Of a stretch of 38,934 bases of DNA, positions 33,593-38,934 are shown in pieces. Every line of letters begins with the position of its first letter. Position 1 is the stretch's first letter. A model generated the notes under the pieces. That model ran no database searches, had not been told where the DNA came from, and saw only the letters and a list, made by a program, of their open reading frames with translations. This DNA comes from a bacterium (GTDB lineage Bacteria; Krumholzibacteriota; Krumholzibacteriia; LZORAL124-64-63), in NCBI GenBank assembly GCA_018829565.1, contig JAHJTW010000062.1, positions 1 to 38,934 on the forward strand, given 5' to 3'. The position numbers were made by a program, and so were the translations under genes.

Positions 33593-34287
33593 TGTTTCGC
33601 CTTAAGGCAAATGAACCCCACTCCCAGGTCGATCTGTCGTCCTTTTGGATCCCATATAGCGATCTAATGGCGGCTCTTCTGGGAATATTCGCACTTCTGC
33701 TTCTGGTCACCATCTACAGGCTTGGAGAACCTCTGGACGAGGTCAAAAAAATCCTTGAAGAGCGTGATGCCATAGTAAAAGAACTACAGGATAGTTTCGA
33801 GGGTGACAAGGGGATTCAGGTAACCGAATCGGGATCAATCCGGCTCAAGGACAATATCTTATTTCGCTTCAATGATGATGAATTGCAGGAGGAAGGAAAG
33901 AGGGCCCTGCTGGCGGTGATGCCTGAATACCTCGACGCGCTCTCGCGTCATGAAACTTTTCGCGCTCATCTTGACCGAATCCTCATCGAGGGCCACGCTG
34001 ACTCAGTTGGCGGCTACCTCTATAACCTCAAACTATCCCAGCGCCGAGCTTCAAGTGTTGTGGAATTTCTCCTGACCTGCGACGAACTCCTTGATTACCG
34101 CTCCTTCATGCAAACCTACTTCCTTGCCAGCGGCCGCTCCTCGACCGATCCCGTATTTGATGAAAACACCCTTCAAGTCGACAACGATCGGTCTCGCCGA
34201 ATTCAAATCGATTTCAGGATGGATGACACACGCCTGGTCAAGGAACTCATCGAGAAGGTAGAGATCCGAAAGGCAGGCCCCAGGTGA
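33592..34287 (+). CDS. zorB: ZorB, MotB-like OmpA-domain protein
   Basis: A 231-aa protein; the GTG overlaps the zorA stop and is preceded by a G-rich site. One TM helix near the N-terminus carries the key acidic residue D24 in 'PYSDLMAALLGIFALLLLVT', equivalent to the proton-channel Asp of MotB/ZorB. The C-terminal half is an OmpA-like peptidoglycan-binding domain: 'LIEGHADSVGGYLYNLKLSQ' then RRASSVVEFLL, and 'NDRSRRIQIDF'. It pairs with ZorA in the inner membrane and anchors the complex to the cell wall. It overlaps zorC by 4 nt (GTGA). Confidence 0.94.
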   Translation: MFRLKANEPHSQVDLSSFWIPYSDLMAALLGIFALLLLVTIYRLGEPLDEVKKILEERDAIVKELQDSFEGDKGIQVTESGSIRLKDNILFRFNDDELQEEGKRALLAVMPEYLDALSRHETFRAHLDRILIEGHADSVGGYLYNLKLSQRRASSVVEFLLTCDELLDYRSFMQTYFLASGRSSTDPVFDENTLQVDNDRSRRIQIDFRMDDTRLVKELIEKVEIRKAGPR

Positions 34288-35438
34288 TCTCCCCGCTTTT
34301 CAGATTCATTAAACTCGAACGGGCTGCCGAAGTCATCAAGGAGGATCACCCCGGTGCGCTTGAACCCATCAGGCACGCCTCTCAGGAAGAACTCACTTCC
34401 CTGATCGAATTAATTGCCCGATCAAACCGAGAAGAATTTCCTTCAATTGCGGATCAGCTGACTCGCCGCTCAGCAACGATCCTTGTCCATGCATTCGAGC
34501 GTCGCCTACCAGAGGAAGTTCACGAGGCCATTTCCGAAGTCCTGGCCCTGCGCCCCCTGCCTCGACAATTGACCCAGGCATGGGTCATTTTCCGGACCCA
34601 CCCGGAACTTCCGGCTCTTTTACGGGGAATGTACAAGATCGCCAACGCTCTCCGGCCAACACAGCTGGAGGGAGAGCATTCCCTGAGAAGCCTGTATGAC
34701 ATCTGGCGATCAGAAAATGTCGAGAAATCCCTCGTGGTCGCCATGGATCAATTCGACGGAACCGTCAGTAAGTGGTGCGAAACGTCATGGCCAGCCGACC
34801 TCGCCATTGATGCCGGCCAACCTCTCCACAAGCATCTGAAAGCCCTCGTGCTGGCTCATGGTTCATCCAAATTGATTCGCAAGCACCGCCATGAAGAACT
34901 GGTGGCCTGGTTCGATTTTGTTCCCAATCGGCTATTCGATGACGCAGGTGTGAACTATATCCAGACATTCGATGATTCACGCTGGAATCGCGGCATTCTC
35001 GATCGCTATATCGAGAGACACGGCCTACCTGCCGGAGGTGGTCGATTTTGGGGTAGGATTTCCCCGGATAAGCGAAAAGCCATTCAACGCCTTGTGGCCG
35101 GGCAGCTCATTGCTGAATTTTTCACCGATATCGATGACCCATCTGGTCGCTTCCAGTTCTGGAAAAAATACATCGATCAACTTGTCGGCATCGCCTATCC
35201 GCCAAACCGGGAACGCGTTCTGCTGCATTTTCGTCGGCTGCTGGTTGTGGAATTCCGGGACATGGGAAACGCCGGTTACCTTTATAAAGAAGAACATCGC
35301 GCCAGGATTGCCAGGATCGTCAAGAGCGATAGTCCACACGGTGCCTGCAAGATCTCCGAAATCGCCATCTTCAGGATCATTCACAATCGCAACTGGCAGG
35401 CCAACACCAAGGCGGCATTGGACCGTATATTCAACTAG
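34284..35438 (+). CDS. zorC: ZorC, EH-signature protein
   Basis: A 384-aa cytoplasmic protein starting at the GTG at 34284, overlapping zorB. The C-terminal half carries the EH-signature region of type I Zorya ZorC: 'GRFWGRISPDKRKAIQ', 'FQFWKKYIDQ' and 'ERVLLHFRRLLVVEFRDMGN' followed by AGYLYKEEHRARI (about 309-341). ZorC is a type I-specific component, thought to act with ZorD on DNA. It lies 11 nt before zorD. Codon use matches its AT-richer neighbours. Confidence 0.9.
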   Translation: MISPLFRFIKLERAAEVIKEDHPGALEPIRHASQEELTSLIELIARSNREEFPSIADQLTRRSATILVHAFERRLPEEVHEAISEVLALRPLPRQLTQAWVIFRTHPELPALLRGMYKIANALRPTQLEGEHSLRSLYDIWRSENVEKSLVVAMDQFDGTVSKWCETSWPADLAIDAGQPLHKHLKALVLAHGSSKLIRKHRHEELVAWFDFVPNRLFDDAGVNYIQTFDDSRWNRGILDRYIERHGLPAGGGRFWGRISPDKRKAIQRLVAGQLIAEFFTDIDDPSGRFQFWKKYIDQLVGIAYPPNRERVLLHFRRLLVVEFRDMGNAGYLYKEEHRARIARIVKSDSPHGACKISEIAIFRIIHNRNWQANTKAALDRIFN

Positions 35439-35449
35439 ACGGAGTTGAC

Positions 35450-38197
35450 ATGGAACCCCCCATCTCCACAACTCTCAACGAGGTAGACATCCTGATCCAA
35501 TGGATCGGGAAAAATAAACCCTTCGACGTTCCCCAGCCCCCTTTAACGGCGATCGAAAGAAAATGGGCCATTCACCTTTCCGAGCTTCAAAATGATGACC
35601 TTATCGCTCCTTTGAGCCCCGGTACCTGGTCCCTTGCCTATGCCGATGTCTATCAATTCACGGTCGAGCAATTGAACATCCTTGACCTCCCTGTCCCCGA
35701 ACCATTGACGGCAAGTGTGTATTCTACCAAAACAGAATCAGGTCGGGGCCGGATGTTTGGCCTGGATCTCAGGAACGACGAATATGGTGTTTTGAACCGG
35801 AATCGGCGCCGGGGGCCATTCATTGAGATTGCGCCCGGGAATTTTATTCTTCCTGAACCAGGGATTTTCCAGCTTGAGCAAGCGATTTCAGCGGGCCCAG
35901 ATACTGAACACTATGAATCGGAAAACGCTGCGCAGCAGGCTTATCAAGCCAAGGTCAAGTCTTTAGCGGAGCAAGTAGGGGCTAAAGTGGAGCCCTGGTT
36001 GGAACGGGAACAGTATGAATTTCCCTCCTCAATCGGCGTGACCCTTGTCGGCGACCTGGAGAACGGCCTTCAGGTCCAACCCCACCCCACAGGTACCGAA
36101 GATTCCAGGCTTCAAGAGTTGTTGACTCGAAGCAGGGGAGAAAACGGTGTCATCTGGAGAGGGGAAGGCCGGAATCGGCGCCGATTGATCCTCGAGCCCA
36201 ATCAAAGAGAGGTACTCAGGGAACTTGATCGACGTGGGGGGAAGATCCAACCTGAGGACATTCCCGAATTTCTGGATACTCCCGAAGCCTTCCTGCCTCC
36301 GGGTATCGACCTTTCCGATTTCAGCGAGCGAGTGAAGGGCTTGAAAATCCGGGTCTACGATTCCCGGCCATATCTCCACGTCCGCCAAGATAAACTCGAA
36401 TGGTTTCCCAAGCTGGAGATCAACCTGGATCCTCGCCTCGATACTGGGCAAGTCCCGGGAGTTGAGACACCCCAATCTCCTCTGATCTCCGATGATGATT
36501 ATCTGAACAAAGCACGTAAGGCCATGGAAGCGGGTCGGAGCTCGTTCATCCATAGCGGCTCAATCATTCACTTTGACCCCAATGCCATCACACCCATTGC
36601 AAAGCTGGACGAGATTGTCGGACATGATGGAATCCGTGGTCTATCGGGGACCAAAAAGTACATTCTCGATATCTTCGAGAATATCGAATCCCTCGAGTAC
36701 TCCCTGGATATTGATGAGGAGATCAGTCACGACGTTGATGAACAAAGGGAAATTCTTGAATTCCCGATTCCAGTAGCCCTGCAGGCAACCCTGAGGCCTT
36801 TCCAGGAAACGGGATTCAAATGGCTGTGTACTCTTGATCGCCGCAAGCGGGGGGGCTTGTTGGCTGATGACATGGGCCTGGGAAAGACATTGCAAGTCAT
36901 CAGCTTTCTGGCAGCCAGGAAGGAAGATGACCAGGTCTCCCCCTCCCTTGTCGTTCTTCCAAAGACCCTGATCCAAAACTGGTTTGAGGAGATCCAGCGC
37001 TTCTGTCCTTCTCTTAGGGTTGCCCAGTTTCGAAGCGGGACGGTGTCGGATTCCGCCATTTTCCAAAATTTTGATCTGGTCCTCATCACTTACGATGCAC
37101 TCCGGACCAACCAGGTGGATCTGGCAAGAATCGACTGGAATGTCGTCGTGTGCGATGAAGCCCAGGCCATCAAGAACCCCACAACGGGACGTTCGACGGC
37201 CGTAAAGGGCCTCAAGTCCCAAATGCGAATTGCCATGACCGGAACGCCCGTAGAAAATGGCCTTTCGGAACTCTGGTCCATCATGGACTGGGTCCAGCCC
37301 GGGCTGCTACGTTCCCGGCTTGATTTCCGAACAGAATTCGAACGGCCAATCGTAGATGCAGATGATGAATCAAGCCGGAACCGGAATGTGCGGGCTCTTC
37401 AGGAGAGGATCCTTAATCACTACCTGAGGCGCATGAAGTCCGAGGTACTGGCCGGCCTCCCCCCCAAAAATATCCATCGCCTTGAAACCGCGTTGAGCTC
37501 CAGACAGGTTAAACAATATCACGACGCCGTTTCTCGTGCCCGGAATGGGGGCCGCGGGGCTATGCTTGGCTGTTTGCAAGAACTCCTTCTGCTTTGTGCC
37601 TGTCCCTGGACCGAAAATGAGGCCTATGGTGTCCAAGGCACTCCGGATGACCTTAAACAGTGTCCAAAATTAGGGGCCTTGCTGGATAAGCTCGACGAAA
37701 TCCGGGATCTGCGGGAAAAGGCATTAATCTTCGTCAACCGGTATGATGTTCAGGGAATGCTGCAAAGCGTGATCTTAAATCGCTACGGGTTGAGGACCGA
37801 CCTCATCAATGGGAAGGTCACAGGCGGTCGCCAGGACATTGTCAATCGCTTCAATGACCAACATGGATTTCAGATCTTGCTTCTTTCTCAGGAGGTCGGG
37901 GGAACGGGGTTAAATATCACCTCCGCCAACCATGTGTTCCATTACATGCGCCCCTGGAATCCCGCAAAGGAAAACCAGGCCACGGACCGCGTCCATCGGA
38001 TTGGCCAGGAGAAGCCTGTGCATGTATATCTGCCGATTGCAACCTGGCCCGACGGATCATCTGAAAGTGTTGAGGAGGTCCTCGACCGTTTGATTGAACA
38101 AAAGATGGCACTGGCGACCGATGTCATCGTTCCTACGGCGAAAATGCCGCTGGATCAGGAGGTGATGAGGGTCGTTTTTTCAAACGAACCAAACTAA
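35450..38197 (+). CDS. zorD: ZorD, SNF2-family helicase
   Basis: A 915-aa effector with a GGAG site 5 nt before the ATG. The N-terminal 430 residues have no recognised domain. From about 440 lies a SNF2/Rad54-type ATPase: 'FQETGFKWLC', Walker A 'LLADDMGLGKTLQV' (K479), DEAQ box (569-572), motif III 'MTGTPVENGLSELWS', and C-terminal helicase motifs 'LIFVNRYD', 'LLLSQEVGGTGLNITSANHV' and 'QATDRVHRIGQ'. This architecture is ZorD of type I Zorya, the ATP-dependent DNA-acting effector. Full length, with no frameshift. It ends the operon. Confidence 0.93.
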   Translation: MEPPISTTLNEVDILIQWIGKNKPFDVPQPPLTAIERKWAIHLSELQNDDLIAPLSPGTWSLAYADVYQFTVEQLNILDLPVPEPLTASVYSTKTESGRGRMFGLDLRNDEYGVLNRNRRRGPFIEIAPGNFILPEPGIFQLEQAISAGPDTEHYESENAAQQAYQAKVKSLAEQVGAKVEPWLEREQYEFPSSIGVTLVGDLENGLQVQPHPTGTEDSRLQELLTRSRGENGVIWRGEGRNRRRLILEPNQREVLRELDRRGGKIQPEDIPEFLDTPEAFLPPGIDLSDFSERVKGLKIRVYDSRPYLHVRQDKLEWFPKLEINLDPRLDTGQVPGVETPQSPLISDDDYLNKARKAMEAGRSSFIHSGSIIHFDPNAITPIAKLDEIVGHDGIRGLSGTKKYILDIFENIESLEYSLDIDEEISHDVDEQREILEFPIPVALQATLRPFQETGFKWLCTLDRRKRGGLLADDMGLGKTLQVISFLAARKEDDQVSPSLVVLPKTLIQNWFEEIQRFCPSLRVAQFRSGTVSDSAIFQNFDLVLITYDALRTNQVDLARIDWNVVVCDEAQAIKNPTTGRSTAVKGLKSQMRIAMTGTPVENGLSELWSIMDWVQPGLLRSRLDFRTEFERPIVDADDESSRNRNVRALQERILNHYLRRMKSEVLAGLPPKNIHRLETALSSRQVKQYHDAVSRARNGGRGAMLGCLQELLLLCACPWTENEAYGVQGTPDDLKQCPKLGALLDKLDEIRDLREKALIFVNRYDVQGMLQSVILNRYGLRTDLINGKVTGGRQDIVNRFNDQHGFQILLLSQEVGGTGLNITSANHVFHYMRPWNPAKENQATDRVHRIGQEKPVHVYLPIATWPDGSSESVEEVLDRLIEQKMALATDVIVPTAKMPLDQEVMRVVFSNEPN

Positions 38198-38434
38198 AGA
38201 CTTGCCAAGGAACGGGACGGCCTCGCTCTTCTTTGTCCGACCAGGGATATAAAACCGCGTTCCGCGATTGACAATCTAATCCCAAGTGCCTTAATATCCT
38301 CCTACGCAATTTGGCTGTGGATAATGAGTCTTCGTTGTCATTTTCTTTTCGGGTTGCGGTTTTTTGGTTTCAGCAAATGGACAATTTTGACCACATTCTC
38401 TCGTATCAACCGGGATTACTAATAGGAGGGGCCC
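38198..38434 (+). promoter_or_regulatory. Intergenic region with a strong promoter
   Basis: 237 bp after zorD. TTGACA (38270-38275), a 17-nt spacer (38276-38292) and TTAATA give a good sigma70-type promoter reading right. The leader of about 130 nt contains a T-run (38362-38367). The ribosome site AGGAGG lies just before the next start. No obvious terminator for the Zorya operon was found. Confidence 0.5.
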
Positions 38435-38815
38435 GTGGCCGGTTCAATTATAGCATATTGTTCTTGGTGTTATAAAAAGACCAAACACATTCCATCAAAA
38501 TCCCGCTGGCGAGGCAAGGCTGAGTATGCTTGTTCCAAGTGTGGAGGCTTTGGAATCAAGTGCACGGCGTGCAAAGAAATGGCAAGGGGGCGACTCACCG
38601 ACAATCAAAAGAGGAAGTTTAATCAACTTGCGGGCGAGGAAGGCAGGAATTGGATTAACACTTGGGGAGACAACTGGAATAATTTGTTTTGTGCACAACA
38701 TGATGGGTCAATTCCAGGCTTTGAACAGCTCAATCAAAGAATCGGAAATTTGGATTCATATTCCGAGTTGCTACAATCTAAATGTATTAATTTTCACTGC
38801 TGTCCCAACGTTTGA
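38435..38815 (+). CDS. Zinc-ribbon protein, possibly truncated
   Basis: A 126-aa protein. The GTG at 38435 has AGGAGG 6-8 nt upstream. Three Cys pairs are visible: 'YCSWCYKKTKHIPSK' , 'YACSKCGGFGIKCTACKEMA' and 'NNLFCAQHDGSIPGFEQL'. The C-x2-C / C-x2-C / C-x2-C-x-x-MARG pattern, then a C-x2-HDG segment, resembles the N-terminal zinc region of larger bacterial proteins that continue into a hydrolase, GTPase or other domain. Here it stops at 38815. It may be a stand-alone protein or a truncated form. It lies downstream of zorD with its own promoter. Confidence 0.6.
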   Translation: MAGSIIAYCSWCYKKTKHIPSKSRWRGKAEYACSKCGGFGIKCTACKEMARGRLTDNQKRKFNQLAGEEGRNWINTWGDNWNNLFCAQHDGSIPGFEQLNQRIGNLDSYSELLQSKCINFHCCPNV

Positions 38816-38934
38816 GCACAAAAACTTCACAACCTGTTTGTTGATAGGATGATACAAGGAAAGATGACCTGCATCGATTTCAACTCCGGTGTACCCTGTT
38901 TCCGTCACTTTTTGAAAGGACGGATGCATGCACA
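38816..38934. other. Window end, no gene recognised
   Basis: 119 bp after the zinc-ribbon stop. An alternative frame over its 3' end reads a few residues further to 38852 (FEHKNF), which could be the remains of a longer C-terminus. Nothing else was recognised. Confidence 0.3.

Noticed and set aside
38387-38400. TGGACAATTTTGA shared with 14884-14896
   Set aside because: Only 13 bp in AT-rich sequence; could be chance. Not enough to claim a repeat.

Overview
The window is a bacterial chromosome segment, mostly high in GC, with one clearly AT-richer block at the right end (about 31.45 kb onward). No rRNA, tRNA or named marker gene is present, so the host is uncertain. The exported six-bladed-propeller-like protein, the ZU5/HExxH lipoprotein, the many secreted DUF proteins and the HTH-TM-FG-GAP protein together resemble uncultured FCB-type phyla such as Krumholzibacteriota or Eisenbacteria. 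That placement is an inference.

Layout. 0-3.7 kb: a truncated exported MBL-fold-like gene, a secreted beta-propeller-like protein and a secreted HExxH lipoprotein. 3.7-8.0 kb: an AbiEii-type toxin pair, a patatin-like phospholipase, a MazEF-like pair and a PD-(D/E)XK-type protein. 8.3-14.2 kb: DUF6584-like membrane protein, sulfotransferase, EVE-like/HNH nuclease, DUF4424-like exported protein and a large SEC-C protein. 14.2-15.2 kb: a graveyard holding relics of a HipB-type regulator and a PIN toxin, plus dispersed repeats. 15.2-21.0 kb: copper-type P-ATPase with a DUF3347 partner, then two overlapping sensor genes. 21.3-28.2 kb: an accessory zone with AbrB/PIN, an orphan ParD-like antitoxin, a DUF4143 ATPase, a NYN protein and a BrnTA pair with a broken toxin. 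It is separated by long intergenic regions full of repeats. 28.45-31.6 kb: a tight NERD-helicase / HIT / HNH operon. 31.8-38.2 kb: a complete four-gene type I Zorya anti-phage system (zorA-zorB-zorC-zorD), followed by a zinc-ribbon gene.

How it fits together. The right half looks like a defence and toxin-antitoxin island. The Zorya genes overlap or nearly touch (1 nt, 4 nt, 11 nt gap). They encode a MotA/MotB-like membrane motor (ZorAB) plus the cytoplasmic effectors ZorC and ZorD. Immediately upstream, the NERD-helicase, HIT protein and HNH nuclease form another compact unit that may also be defensive. Decayed toxins, an orphan antitoxin and at least four families of dispersed intergenic repeats show repeated gain, duplication and loss of such modules.

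The most unusual non-coding signal is a repeat family (R1). It has a C5G5 palindrome, a TACAAT box, a conserved small hairpin followed by a T-run, and a GTATAC-type palindrome. There are two long copies, one diverged copy and one short degenerate copy. Three toxin-antitoxin operons also share a layout in which a -10 box lies 6-7 nt before the ATG inside or beside a palindrome, which predicts leaderless, autoregulated mRNAs.
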